Translations under genes and position numbers: made by a program | Source of the DNA: Pseudomonadota bacterium | GTDB taxonomy: Bacteria; Pseudomonadota; Gammaproteobacteria; Burkholderiales; Burkholderiaceae_E | Assembly: GCA_023388075.1 (NCBI GenBank) | Contig: JAEWGX010000077.1 | Coordinates: forward strand, 1 to 13,982 | Length of the DNA stretch: 13,982 nt | Direction: 5' to 3' | Notes under the pieces: generated by a model | The model's database searches: none | Told to the model about the DNA's origin: nothing | The model's input: only the letters and a program-made list of their open reading frames with translations | Shown here: positions 1 through 7,099 of the stretch, in pieces | Position numbering within the stretch: position 1 is the first letter of the stretch | Layout: every line of letters begins with the position of its first letter

Positions 1-2
1 CT

Positions 3-113
3 CCGCACCTGCCGCACGGCTTCGGCGCCGGCGGCCCGCCGCGCGGCCGTGACCCTCAGGGCCTGCGCAACGATGCCGGCGAGCGCGGCGGCATGAACTC
101 GGGCAATTTCTAG
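3..113 (+). CDS. C-terminal end of an unidentified protein (partial, 5' truncated)
   Basis: An open frame enters from the left edge and ends at TAG 111-113. It encodes about 36 residues rich in Gly, Pro, Arg and Asn and finishes in Met-Asn-Ser-Gly-Asn-Phe. Nearly all codons end in G or C (33 of 37 including the stop), which matches the real genes in the window and supports coding. The tail looks disordered and carries no motif I recognise, so no function is proposed. It lies 31 nt upstream of the di-haem cytochrome on the same strand and could be the last residues of an upstream operon partner. The alternative is a chance open frame in GC-rich DNA. Confidence 0.45.
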   Translation, partial: PHLPHGFGAGGPPRGRDPQGLRNDAGERGGMNSGNF

Positions 114-144
114 GAGGCTGTCGGGCCCGGGCATAATCCCCGGA

Positions 145-837
145 ATGCGTCGCCTGGCGGTCCTCTCCCTGTCGTTGCCGTTGCTGGTACCCGTTGTCGA
201 CGCGGCGCCGTTCGATGACACCATCGCCCAGCGGGTGCTCGCCTGCACCGGCTGCCATGGCGCCGAGGGTCGCGCGGCAAGCGACGGCTACTATCCGCGC
301 ATCGCCGGCAAGCCGGCCGGCTACCTGCACAACCAGCTGCTCAACTTCCGCGACGGGCGGCGCAGCTACGGGTTGATGAACTATCTGGTGCGCAACCTGT
401 CCGACGACTACCTGCGCGAGATGGCGGAGCATTTCGCCTCGCTCGACCTGCCCTATCCGCCGCCGCAGCCGCCAGCCGAGGATGCACGGGCGCTGGCGCG
501 AGGGCGTACGCTCGCGCTCGAAGGTGACGCCGCGCTGAAGGTTCCTGCGTGCGCGCAGTGCCACGGTGCCGACCTCACGGGAGTCGCCCCCGCGATACCC
601 GGCCTGCTGGGGCTGCCGCGGGACTATCTCAACGCGCAGTTCGGCGCCTGGCGCATCGGCCAGCGCCGGGCCCACGAGCCGGATTGCATGGCCGAGATCG
701 CGGGCCAGATCAGCCCCGACGACGTGGCAGCGGTGACAGCCTGGCTCGCGTCCCAGCCGGTGCCCGCCGCGGCGCAACCGGCGCAGTCGCTGCCGGCGCC
801 GCTGCCGATGCCGTGCGGCGGCGTGGACCAGCGGTAG
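145..837 (+). CDS. Di-haem c-type cytochrome (cytochrome c4-like), exported
   Basis: A 230-residue protein with a Sec-type signal peptide (residues 1 to about 20, Arg-Arg then a Leu/Val-rich core ending Asp-Ala-Ala). Two CXXCH haem-attachment sites are visible: Cys-Thr-Gly-Cys-His at 34-38 and Cys-Ala-Gln-Cys-His at 136-140. Each starts a roughly 100-residue cytochrome c domain. The first domain has the Tyr-Pro-Arg-Ile-Ala-Gly and Gln-Leu-x-x-Phe-Arg-x-Gly pattern typical of cytochrome c4/c553-like proteins. Members are periplasmic electron carriers passing electrons from dehydrogenases or the bc1 complex to terminal oxidases. ATG 145 is chosen because it gives a clean signal peptide. No good Shine-Dalgarno is present, as the nearest AGGAGG (112-117) is about 27 nt away. 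The tail after residue 205 is Pro/Ala-rich. The next gene begins 4 nt downstream, so the two cytochromes are probably co-translated and work together. The family call is firm, the redox partner unknown. Confidence 0.88.
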   Translation: MRRLAVLSLSLPLLVPVVDAAPFDDTIAQRVLACTGCHGAEGRAASDGYYPRIAGKPAGYLHNQLLNFRDGRRSYGLMNYLVRNLSDDYLREMAEHFASLDLPYPPPQPPAEDARALARGRTLALEGDAALKVPACAQCHGADLTGVAPAIPGLLGLPRDYLNAQFGAWRIGQRRAHEPDCMAEIAGQISPDDVAAVTAWLASQPVPAAAQPAQSLPAPLPMPCGGVDQR

Positions 838-841
838 GCCG

Positions 842-2131
842 GTGAAACGCCTGCTGCTCGCCCTCGTGGTGATCGTCGTCGCGGTCGCCGCCGCCGTCGT
901 GGTCCTCAACCGGCGCGGCGAGGATCCGGTCACGCCACGAGCGCAGGAAGGCGCGGCGCTGGCGGATCCCGCGCTGGTCGAGCGCGGGCGCTACCTCGCG
1001 CTCGCAGGCAACTGCGCCGGATGCCACACGACGCGGGGTGGCGAGCCCTACGCAGGCGGAACCGGCATCCTCACGCCCTTCGGAACGGTGTTCGCCTCGA
1101 ACCTCACCCCGCATCGCGAGACCGGCATCGGGGAGTGGTCGGCATCCGAGTTCTGGCGCGCCATGCACAACGGCCGGTCGCGCGACGGAAGGCTGCTCTA
1201 TCCGGCCTTTCCGTATCCCAACTATACGCGGATCACGCGCGATGATTCGGATGCGATCCTCGCGTGGCTGCGCACGCTCCAGCCGGTCGAGCGGGCCAAC
1301 ACGCCGCACGCGCTGCGCTTTCCCTACGATACGCAGGCCGCGCTCGCGGCCTGGCGCGCCCTGTTCTTCTCGCCGGGTGTTCAGGAGACCGATCCGTCGC
1401 GCTCGGCGGAGTGGAACCGGGGCGCCTACCTGGTGAGCGGGCTGGGCCACTGCAACGCGTGCCATTCGGGACGAAACCTCTTCGGTGCGAGCGCCTCCGG
1501 CACCCTGGACCTGAGCGGGGGGCTGATTCCGGTGCAGAACTGGTACGCGCCGTCGCTCTCCTCGGCGCAGGAGGCCGGCGTGGCGGAGTGGGAGATCGGC
1601 GAGATCGTCGCCCTTCTCGGCACCGGCGTCTCGCGACGCGGGTCAACCATCGGCCCGATGGCCGACGTGGTGCGGGACAGCACCCGCCATCTCAGCGCAC
1701 CCGATCTCGAGGCGATCGCCACCTTCCTCAAGGCGCTGCCGCCGACGGCCGCGTCGTCACGGCCGGCTTCCGAGGCGCTCGCGCTGACCGGCACGATGCA
1801 GGAGGGACGGCGAGTCTACGAGGCGCACTGCGTCGATTGCCATGGCGACCAGGGCCAGGGCGTCCCCGGCGCGTACCCGCCGCTCTCGCGCAATCGCGCG
1901 GTGACGATGGATCCGCCGGCCAACATGGTGCATGTCGTCGCCCTGGGCGGCTATCCGCCGTCGACCCAGGGCAACCCCCGTCCCTTCGGCATGCCGCCCT
2001 TCGCCACGACGTTGACCGACGGCGAGATCGCATCGGTCCTCACCATGATCCGCAACAGCTGGGGCAACGGCGCGGCGCCTGTCACGACCGTCGAGGTGCG
2101 ACGCTTCCGCGGCGGCGAGCCCGGACGCTGA
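842..2131 (+). CDS. Tri-haem membrane-anchored cytochrome c (dehydrogenase cytochrome-subunit type)
   Basis: A 429-residue protein with an N-terminal hydrophobic Leu/Val/Ala segment (about residues 3-22) that is an uncleaved anchor or signal peptide. Three CXXCH sites lie at 58-62 (CAGCH), 204-208 (CNACH) and 330-334 (CVDCH), giving three c-type domains. Three domains in about 430 residues is the usual architecture of the cytochrome subunit of membrane-bound alcohol, gluconate or aldehyde dehydrogenases, which transfers electrons from the catalytic subunit to ubiquinone or another cytochrome. It starts with GTG 842, 4 nt after the di-haem cytochrome stop, so the pair is an operon. No catalytic dehydrogenase subunit follows on this strand. 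The GMC flavoprotein downstream is convergent and lacks a signal peptide, so it is not an obvious partner. Domain assignment is firm; the specific dehydrogenase served is unknown. Confidence 0.88.
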   Translation: MKRLLLALVVIVVAVAAAVVVLNRRGEDPVTPRAQEGAALADPALVERGRYLALAGNCAGCHTTRGGEPYAGGTGILTPFGTVFASNLTPHRETGIGEWSASEFWRAMHNGRSRDGRLLYPAFPYPNYTRITRDDSDAILAWLRTLQPVERANTPHALRFPYDTQAALAAWRALFFSPGVQETDPSRSAEWNRGAYLVSGLGHCNACHSGRNLFGASASGTLDLSGGLIPVQNWYAPSLSSAQEAGVAEWEIGEIVALLGTGVSRRGSTIGPMADVVRDSTRHLSAPDLEAIATFLKALPPTAASSRPASEALALTGTMQEGRRVYEAHCVDCHGDQGQGVPGAYPPLSRNRAVTMDPPANMVHVVALGGYPPSTQGNPRPFGMPPFATTLTDGEIASVLTMIRNSWGNGAAPVTTVEVRRFRGGEPGR

Positions 2132-2151
2132 GGACCGGGGTGGCGGGCCGG

Positions 2152-2188
2152 GCCGACCGCGCCGCGGCCCGGGACGGCCGCGGTCGGC
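2152..2188. terminator. Palindrome between convergent genes, likely bidirectional terminator
   Basis: GCCGACCGCG at 2152-2161 is the exact reverse complement of CGCGGTCGGC at 2179-2188, giving a perfect 10-bp stem. Three further pairs (CCG 2162-2164 with CGG 2175-2177) form past a one-base bulge. It fills the 57-nt gap between the converging tri-haem cytochrome and GMC genes and ends directly at the GMC stop codon, where a shared terminator is expected. There is no T-tract on either side, so it is not a canonical intrinsic terminator. It may instead block 3' exonucleases or need Rho. Confidence 0.5.
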
Positions 2189-3919
2189 TCAATCGACCGT
2201 GCTCGCCTCCGTCGCCGGCGCCGCTGCCTTGGCGGGCAGCGAGGTGGCGCTGGCTTCTGCCGCCGGGGCCTGCAGGATCCACTGCGCCGCCTTCTCCGCG
2301 ATCATCAGCGTGGGGGAGTTGGTGTTGCCGGACGTGATGACCGGCATCACGCCGGCGTCGACGACGCGCAGGCCTGCCACGCCGCGCACGCGCAGGCGGC
2401 TGTCGACCACGGCCAACGGATCGTCGGCCCGCCCCATGCGGGTGGTGCCCACGGGATGGAAGATCGTCGTCGCGATGTCGCCCGCGAGCCGGGCCAGCTC
2501 CTCGTCCGTCTGGAACTGGACGCCGGGCTTCCATTCCTGCGGCTGGTACTTCGCCATCGCCGGCTGCGCCACGATGTGGCGAGTGACCCGCAGCGACGCG
2601 GCGGCCACCTTGCGGTCCTCCGGCGTGCCGAGATAGTTCGGCGCGATCGCCGGCGCGTCCTGGAAGCGCGCGCTGCGGATCGATACCGTGCCGCGGCTGG
2701 TCGGGTTCAGGTTGCAGACGCTCGCGGTGAAAGCGTTGAAGACGTGGAGCGGCTCGCCGAACGCATCGAGGCTGAGGGGCTGGACGTGATACTGCAGGTC
2801 CGGGTACGGCTTGTCCGGCGAGCTGCGCGTGAAGGCGCCAAGCTGCGACGGAGCCATGCTCATCGGGCCGCTCCGCTTGAGCGCATACTCCAGCGCCACC
2901 AGCGCCTTGCCCGCCAGGTTGCCCACCATGGTGTTCAGCGTCTTCGCGTCGTTCAGCTTGAACACCGCGCGGATCTGCAGGTGGTCCTGCAGGTTCGCGC
3001 CGACGCCGGGCAGGTCCTGGCGCACCTGCACGCCGTGCCGGCGCAGCAGCGCCGCCGGGCCGATGCCCGAGAGCTGCAGGAGCTGCGGCGAGCCGATGCT
3101 GCCCGCGGACAGCACCACCTCGCGCGTGGCCCGCACCGTCACCATGCCACGGTCGGTCCACACCTCGACCCCGGTGCAGCGCGTGGCGCCGTCCGCCTGC
3201 CGCTCCAGCAGCAGCCGCGAGACCTGCGCAGACGTCCAGAGCGTGAAATTGCGACGGGACTCGCAGGCCGGCCGCAGGAAGGCCTTGGCGGTGTTCCAGC
3301 GCCAGCCATTCTTCTGGTTGACCTCGAAGTAGCCGACGCCTTCGTTGTCGCCGCGGTTGAAGTCCTCGGTGGCGGGAATTCCCGCCTGCTGCGCGGCCGC
3401 GGCGAAGGCGTCGAGCACGTCCCAGCGCAGCCGCTGCTTCTCGACCCGCCATTCGCCGCCCCCGCCTCCCGGCAGAGTCACGTTGCCCGGCTTCGCGCCG
3501 TGGAACTCGCTCGGGCCGCGGTGATGGTCCTCGTGCTGCTTGAACGATGGCAGGACGTTGTCCCAGCGCCAGGCGTCGTCGCCGGTGAGCGCGGCCCAGT
3601 TGTCGTAGTCGCGCGCCTGCCCGCGCATGTAGATCATGCCGTTGATGCTGGAGCAGCCGCCGAGCGCCTTGCCGCGCGGATAGCGCAGCTGGCGCCCGTT
3701 CAGCCCGGCCTCGGGCTCGGTCTGGTAGAGCCAGTCCGTCCTGGGATTCCCGATGCAGTAGAGATAGCCCACCGGAATGTGGATCCAGTGGTAGTTGTCC
3801 TTCCGGCCGGCTTCGAGCAGCAGCACGCGGCGGCTCGGATCAGCGCTGAGGCGATTGGCGAGCAGGCAGCCGGCTGTCCCGGCTCCCACGATGACGTAGT
3901 CGAAGGTCTGGTCGCTCAC
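2189..3919 (-). CDS. GMC-family FAD oxidoreductase (choline/alcohol dehydrogenase-like)
   Basis: A 576-residue flavoprotein using GTG at 3919, preceded by a clear GGGAGG ribosome site; the open frame extends further upstream, but that part overlaps the neighbouring gene and is out of character. The N-terminal FAD Rossmann motif Gly-Ala-Gly-Thr-Ala-Gly is at residues 12-17, followed by Leu-Leu-Leu-Glu-Ala-Gly. The GMC signature around Gly-Gly-Cys-Ser-Ser-Ile-Asn-Gly comes next. The C-terminal domain holds the catalytic His488 (His-Pro-Val-Gly-Thr-Thr-Arg-Met-Gly) and the Gly-Asn532-Thr-Asn534-Ser-Pro-Thr stretch that supplies the second active-site residue. Such enzymes oxidise primary alcohols, choline or polyethylene-glycol-type substrates. 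No signal peptide is visible, so it is probably cytoplasmic. The last 27 or so residues form an Ala/Thr-rich tail beyond the usual GMC end. It lies 43 nt downstream of the Bug binding-protein gene, suggesting an operon. The family is certain, the substrate unknown. Confidence 0.9.
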   Translation of the reverse strand: MSDQTFDYVIVGAGTAGCLLANRLSADPSRRVLLLEAGRKDNYHWIHIPVGYLYCIGNPRTDWLYQTEPEAGLNGRQLRYPRGKALGGCSSINGMIYMRGQARDYDNWAALTGDDAWRWDNVLPSFKQHEDHHRGPSEFHGAKPGNVTLPGGGGGEWRVEKQRLRWDVLDAFAAAAQQAGIPATEDFNRGDNEGVGYFEVNQKNGWRWNTAKAFLRPACESRRNFTLWTSAQVSRLLLERQADGATRCTGVEVWTDRGMVTVRATREVVLSAGSIGSPQLLQLSGIGPAALLRRHGVQVRQDLPGVGANLQDHLQIRAVFKLNDAKTLNTMVGNLAGKALVALEYALKRSGPMSMAPSQLGAFTRSSPDKPYPDLQYHVQPLSLDAFGEPLHVFNAFTASVCNLNPTSRGTVSIRSARFQDAPAIAPNYLGTPEDRKVAAASLRVTRHIVAQPAMAKYQPQEWKPGVQFQTDEELARLAGDIATTIFHPVGTTRMGRADDPLAVVDSRLRVRGVAGLRVVDAGVMPVITSGNTNSPTLMIAEKAAQWILQAPAAEASATSLPAKAAAPATEASTVD

Positions 3920-3962
3920 TGTCTGCCTCCCTAGTAGTCTGCGAGCCGGTCCCGCGACCGGT

Positions 3963-5033
3963 CTACTCCACCGTCGCCCCCGAGAAGCGTATGACCTCGG
4001 CCCAGCGCGCGACGTCCTCTTCGACGAACCGGGCGAACGCCTCCGGCGACATCGAAGTGGGCGTCGCGCCGTCGTTCTCGAGACGCCGCTTGAAGGCGTC
4101 GGACCCGACCGCGGCGACGGCCGCCTCGTGCAGCCGAGCCGTGACGTCGGGCGCGAGTCCCGCCGGCCCGAACAGGCCGAACCAGGCATTGGACTCGAAG
4201 CCCTTCAGCGTCTCGCCGATCGGCTTGACGCCCGGAAACTGCGGCATCGGCTCGGTGCTGGTGACACCGAGCACCTTGATCTTCCCGCCGTTCAGGTGGG
4301 GCTGGACGTTGATGGTGCTCGCGAACATCAGCTCGACCTGCCCGGCCAGCACGTCGGTGAGGGCCGGGCCGGTGCCCTTGTACGGCACGTTCACGATGTC
4401 CACGCCGCTCATCATCTTGAACTTGTCACCGGCCATGTGCAGCGACGAACCCATGGCCCCGATCGCGAAGTTCAGCTTGCCGGGGTTCTTCTTGGCGTAG
4501 TCGATGAGCTCCGCGGTATCGTTGACCGGTACCTTCTGGTGGGCGATCAGCACGCTCGGGACGGTGGCCACCATGGTGATCGGCGTGAAATCGCGGATCG
4601 GGTCGAACGGCAGCTTCTTGTAGAGCGTGGCATTGATGGTGTGGCCGGTGAAGCTCATGAGGATGGTGTTGCCGTCGGGCTTGCTCTTGGCCACGATGTC
4701 GGCAGCGATGTTGCCCCCCGCGCCCGCCTTGTTTTCCACCACGACCGCCCGGCCCAGCTGCTCGCTCATGATATCGCTCATGGTGCGGGCCAGCGTGTCC
4801 GTGGTCCCGCCGGCCGGCGCGCCGACCACGATCCGCAGCGGCTGGTCCGATGCCAGGCCGGTGGACGGCGTGACCGCGGCAAGGCTGCCCGCGCCAAGCA
4901 GCAGGGCCGCGAAACCGAGCGCGGCGCGGCGCCGGGCCGGCGGCATCCGCGCCGACGTGCCGGGTGCGGCGTTTCCGGTCGCCAGGCCGGTCGGCCGGAA
5001 CCATGGACGCCGGTTTGCGAGACTGCTCGTCAT
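3963..5033 (-). CDS. Bug/TctC-family periplasmic solute-binding protein (tripartite tricarboxylate transporter type)
   Basis: A 356-residue protein of the Bug family. These proteins bind carboxylates and related small molecules in the periplasm; some feed TctAB carriers, while many are orphans, especially in Burkholderiales. The mature part begins near Ser-Asp-Gln-Pro-Leu-Arg-Ile-Val-Val and shows the family hallmarks Gly-Ala-Pro-Ala-Gly-Gly-Thr-Thr-Asp, Val-Glu-Asn-Lys-x-Gly-Ala-Gly-Gly-Asn, Pro-Asp-Gly-x-Thr and Val-Pro-Tyr-Lys-Gly. ATG 5033 is favoured by an AAGGAG site 8 nt upstream. It places about 29 residues ahead of a twin-arginine-like signal (Arg-Arg-Arg-Ala-Ala-Leu-Gly-Phe at 34-41 with a hydrophobic run to about 54), so an internal start at Met30 (4946) would give a more ordinary leader. 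No TctA or TctB gene is present. It is encoded just before the GMC oxidoreductase and diverges from the dehydratase genes, so it may deliver or sense their substrate. Confidence 0.9.
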   Translation of the reverse strand: MTSSLANRRPWFRPTGLATGNAAPGTSARMPPARRRAALGFAALLLGAGSLAAVTPSTGLASDQPLRIVVGAPAGGTTDTLARTMSDIMSEQLGRAVVVENKAGAGGNIAADIVAKSKPDGNTILMSFTGHTINATLYKKLPFDPIRDFTPITMVATVPSVLIAHQKVPVNDTAELIDYAKKNPGKLNFAIGAMGSSLHMAGDKFKMMSGVDIVNVPYKGTGPALTDVLAGQVELMFASTINVQPHLNGGKIKVLGVTSTEPMPQFPGVKPIGETLKGFESNAWFGLFGPAGLAPDVTARLHEAAVAAVGSDAFKRRLENDGATPTSMSPEAFARFVEEDVARWAEVIRFSGATVE

Positions 5034-5160
5034 GTCCGATCTCCTTTCGATGCATTGCCGATGCTAACGCCGCTATTCTGGAAGCCATAGCTCCCACGGG
5101 CGGACGCGACCCTGCGGCCGCAAGGGCACGCGTTGTTCGCGGTGGCATGCGGCCTGTCGT

Positions 5161-5189
5161 TTGACACGGGCCGTCTCGCCCCCTATCGT
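5161..5189 (+). promoter_or_regulatory. Sigma70-like promoter for the aconitase-type dehydratase operon
   Basis: A perfect -35 box TTGACA at 5161-5166 is followed after exactly 17 nt by TATCGT at 5184-5189 (4 of 6 to consensus). This predicts transcription starting near 5196 and a leader of about 26 nt before GTG 5222. It lies in the 188-nt gap between the divergent Bug and dehydratase genes. The 8-base word CCCTATCG overlaps the -10 and recurs 21 nt downstream, which suggests control by a DNA-binding protein. Confidence 0.55.
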
Positions 5190-5209
5190 GGGCTGATGAC
5201 TCCCTATCG
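5181..5209 (+). repeat. CCCTATCG direct repeat at the dehydratase promoter (candidate operator)
   Basis: CCCTATCG occurs at 5181-5188 and again at 5202-5209, 21 bp apart start to start, or about two turns of B-DNA. The first copy overlaps the -10 box and the second lies in the leader just before the dehydratase start codon. Tandem half-sites on one helix face are a common operator layout. No regulator gene is encoded next to it, so the cognate protein is unknown. Confidence 0.4.
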
Positions 5210-5221
5210 CTTGCAGCAATC

Positions 5222-6508
5222 GTGAACGCCGCCTTGCCACCCCGCACCCTCGCCCAGAAGCTCGTGGCCCGCGCGGCCGGCCGCGACCTCGTCGAACCCG
5301 GCGCGACCGTGGTCTGCCGGGTCGATCTCGCCATGTCGCACGACTCGAGCGGCCCGCGACGGGTGGCGCCGCTGCTCGAGCGCCTCGGCGTGCCGGTGCG
5401 CGATCCCGCGCGCTACGTCCTCGTGACCGACCACTACGTGCCGGCCGAATCGGAAGAATCCGAGGCCATCCTGCAGTTCACCCGGGACTGGTCGCGCGAG
5501 ACCGGCGTCACGCTGCACGACGAGCAGGGCATCTGCCACGTGGTGCTGCCGGAGAAGGGGCACGTCCGTCCCGGCATGCTGATCGTCGGCGGCGACAGCC
5601 ACTCCTGCACCGGCGGCGCCTTCGGCGCGTACATGTTCGGCATCGGCGCCACCGAGATGGCCGGGGTGCTGGCCACCGGCACCATCTGGCTCAACGTGCC
5701 GGAGACGATCCGCATCGACTGGGACGGCCGCTTCCAGCCGGCCGTGGCCGCGAAGGACGTCATGCTGTACCTCTGCGGCCGCTTCGGCATGGACGGCGGC
5801 CGCTACCAGGCGGTGGAGTTCGGCGGGGAAGCGGTCGCGGCGATGCCGATGCAGGAGCGCATGACCTTGTGCAACATGACCGCGGAATTCGGCGGGCAGG
5901 CCGGGCTGGTCGCCCCCGACCGGACGACAGTGAACTACCTGAGGGCGGCGGGCGTGCCGGACGAAGCGCTCGCGCAGGCCGGGACGTGGACGAGCGACTC
6001 ACAGGCGCCGTTCCTGGAGCACCATCGCTTCGACGCCGCCGCGCTCGAGCCCCAGGTGGCCGCGCCCCACAGCCCGGCCAACGCCGCACCGGTCGCGGAC
6101 TACACCGGGCAGGCGATCGACGTCGCCTACATCGGCGCCTGCACGGGCGCGAAGCTGGAGGACCTGCGCATGGCCGCCCGCGTGCTGCGCGGCCGTCGCC
6201 CCGCCGCGGGCGTCACGCTGATGGTCGCCCCGGCGTCGCGGCAGGACGAGGAGATTGCCCGCGCCGAGGGCACCCTCGCGGCCCTGCTCGACGGCGGCGC
6301 CGAGCTGCTCCCCAATGCCTGCGGCGCCTGCGCGGGCTACGGTCGGCACCGCTTCGGCGAGAACGTGCGCGTCATCTCTTCGACGGCGCGCAACTTCAAG
6401 GGACGGATGGGCGCCGCCTCGAGCAAGGTCTGGCTGGCGTCCCCGGCGACCGTCGCCGCCTCGGCGCTGGAAGGCCGCATCGCGGATCCGCGGGAGCATT
6501 GGCAGTGA
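5222..6508 (+). CDS. Aconitase-superfamily hydro-lyase, large subunit (LeuC/homoaconitase/dimethylmalate dehydratase type)
   Basis: A 428-residue catalytic subunit of a two-chain aconitase-type dehydratase. Three cysteines for a [4Fe-4S] cluster are present: Cys307 in Ile-Gly-Ala-Cys-Thr-Gly and Cys367/Cys370 in Asn-Ala-Cys-Gly-Ala-Cys-Ala-Gly. The conserved Gly-Gly-Asp-Ser-His-Ser-Cys-Thr loop is at about 123-130. The length fits the archaeal-type LeuC/homoaconitase branch (about 420) rather than the longer bacterial LeuC (about 465). Family members move water on 3-isopropylmalate, homocitrate, citramalate or 2,3-dimethylmalate. The usual Cys-Thr-Asn of the first cluster motif is Cys-Thr-Gly here, and the second lacks the usual Pro-Gly before the Cys, so this is a divergent subgroup. 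There are no leuA or leuB neighbours, which argues against leucine synthesis. GTG 5222 lacks a good ribosome site but fits the promoter and the N-terminal Leu-Ala-x-Lys motif. Fold is certain, substrate unknown. Confidence 0.88.
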   Translation: MNAALPPRTLAQKLVARAAGRDLVEPGATVVCRVDLAMSHDSSGPRRVAPLLERLGVPVRDPARYVLVTDHYVPAESEESEAILQFTRDWSRETGVTLHDEQGICHVVLPEKGHVRPGMLIVGGDSHSCTGGAFGAYMFGIGATEMAGVLATGTIWLNVPETIRIDWDGRFQPAVAAKDVMLYLCGRFGMDGGRYQAVEFGGEAVAAMPMQERMTLCNMTAEFGGQAGLVAPDRTTVNYLRAAGVPDEALAQAGTWTSDSQAPFLEHHRFDAAALEPQVAAPHSPANAAPVADYTGQAIDVAYIGACTGAKLEDLRMAARVLRGRRPAAGVTLMVAPASRQDEEIARAEGTLAALLDGGAELLPNACGACAGYGRHRFGENVRVISSTARNFKGRMGAASSKVWLASPATVAASALEGRIADPREHWQ

Positions 6509-7038
6509 GCCCCGCGCGCGACCTGGCGAACGCCGCGCCGGCCGACCCGCCCCTTGCCCGCCCGGGGCGCATCTGGCGCTTCGGCGACGGCATCGACACC
6601 GACGCGATGGCCCCCGGCCGCTACATGAAGCTCGGCATCGAGGCGATCGCGCGGCATTGCATGGAGGACGTGCGGCCCGAGTTCGCCCGCGAGGTGCGTC
6701 CCGGCGACCTGGTGGTGGCCGGGCGCAACTTCGGCGTCGGCTCGTCCCGCGAGCAGGCACCGCAGGCGCTGGGGGCCCTGGGGGTCGCGGCGGTCATAGC
6801 GCAGTCCTTCGCCGGGCTCTTCTACCGCAACGCGGTGAACCTCGGCCTGCCGGTGCTCGTCTGCAAGGACATCGACGCGCTCGCCGACGGCCGGCGCGCC
6901 AGCTTCGACCTCGACGCGGCGACGCTCACGCTGGAGGATGGCAGCGTGGTGGCGCTCGAGCCGATACCTGCGTTCCTGCGCGAGCTCATCAACGCAGGCG
7001 GCCTGATCCCCCACCTCGAGAAGACGCTGGCCCGCTGA
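6505..7038 (+). CDS. Aconitase-superfamily hydro-lyase, small (swivel) subunit (LeuD-like)
   Basis: A 177-residue small subunit that completes the active site of the upstream large subunit. It shows Gly-Asp-Gly-Ile-Asp-Thr-Asp near the N-terminus. The substrate-binding loop Gly77-Val-Gly-Ser-Ser-Arg82-Glu-Gln-Ala-Pro follows; the Ser-Ser-Arg triplet holds the substrate carboxylate in aconitases, and the more usual His after Glu is Gln here. Then come the Gln-Ser-Phe-Ala-Gly-Leu-Phe-Tyr-Arg-Asn-Ala and Asn-Leu-Gly-Leu-Pro blocks. Its GTG start at 6505 overlaps the large-subunit stop by 4 nt (GTGA), so translation is coupled and the subunits are made in equal amounts. The first 22 or so residues are a low-complexity Ala/Pro-rich extension, so a later start cannot be excluded. 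The fold and pairing are secure. Confidence 0.88.
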   Translation: MSPARDLANAAPADPPLARPGRIWRFGDGIDTDAMAPGRYMKLGIEAIARHCMEDVRPEFAREVRPGDLVVAGRNFGVGSSREQAPQALGALGVAAVIAQSFAGLFYRNAVNLGLPVLVCKDIDALADGRRASFDLDAATLTLEDGSVVALEPIPAFLRELINAGGLIPHLEKTLAR

Positions 7039-7045
7039 AGCTCCA

Positions 7046-7061
7046 GCCGCGCGACCGCGGC
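7046..7061. terminator. GC hairpin downstream of the dehydratase operon (possible terminator)
   Basis: GCCGCG at 7046-7051 pairs perfectly with CGCGGC at 7056-7061 around a 4-nt loop (CGAC). It starts 8 nt after the small-subunit stop and lies in the 61-nt gap before the converging cupin gene. No T-run follows on either strand, so this is a weak, position-based call. Confidence 0.3.
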
Positions 7062-7099
7062 GCGCTCCTGGCCGATCGCCGTCCGTGCGCGCGCAGGGT

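Noticed and set aside
2456..3934. 492-codon open frame antisense to the GMC oxidoreductase
   Set aside because: Arg/Ala/Val-rich shadow of a gene with clear FAD motifs; no recognisable fold or ribosome site.
2082..4189. Longer and alternative-frame minus-strand readings across the GMC gene
   Set aside because: One frame is Arg/Gly-rich low-complexity shadow. The upstream extension of the true frame overlaps the Bug gene and precedes a GTG with a strong ribosome site.
5034..5160. Promoter for the Bug-GMC operon
   Set aside because: No convincing -35/-10 pair with proper spacing is visible on the minus strand, although a promoter must lie here or be activator-dependent.
5222..7038. Leucine-pathway leuCD
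   Set aside because: No leuA, leuB or other leucine genes adjoin, the motifs diverge from LeuC and LeuD, and the neighbours are catabolic; the symbols were therefore withheld.
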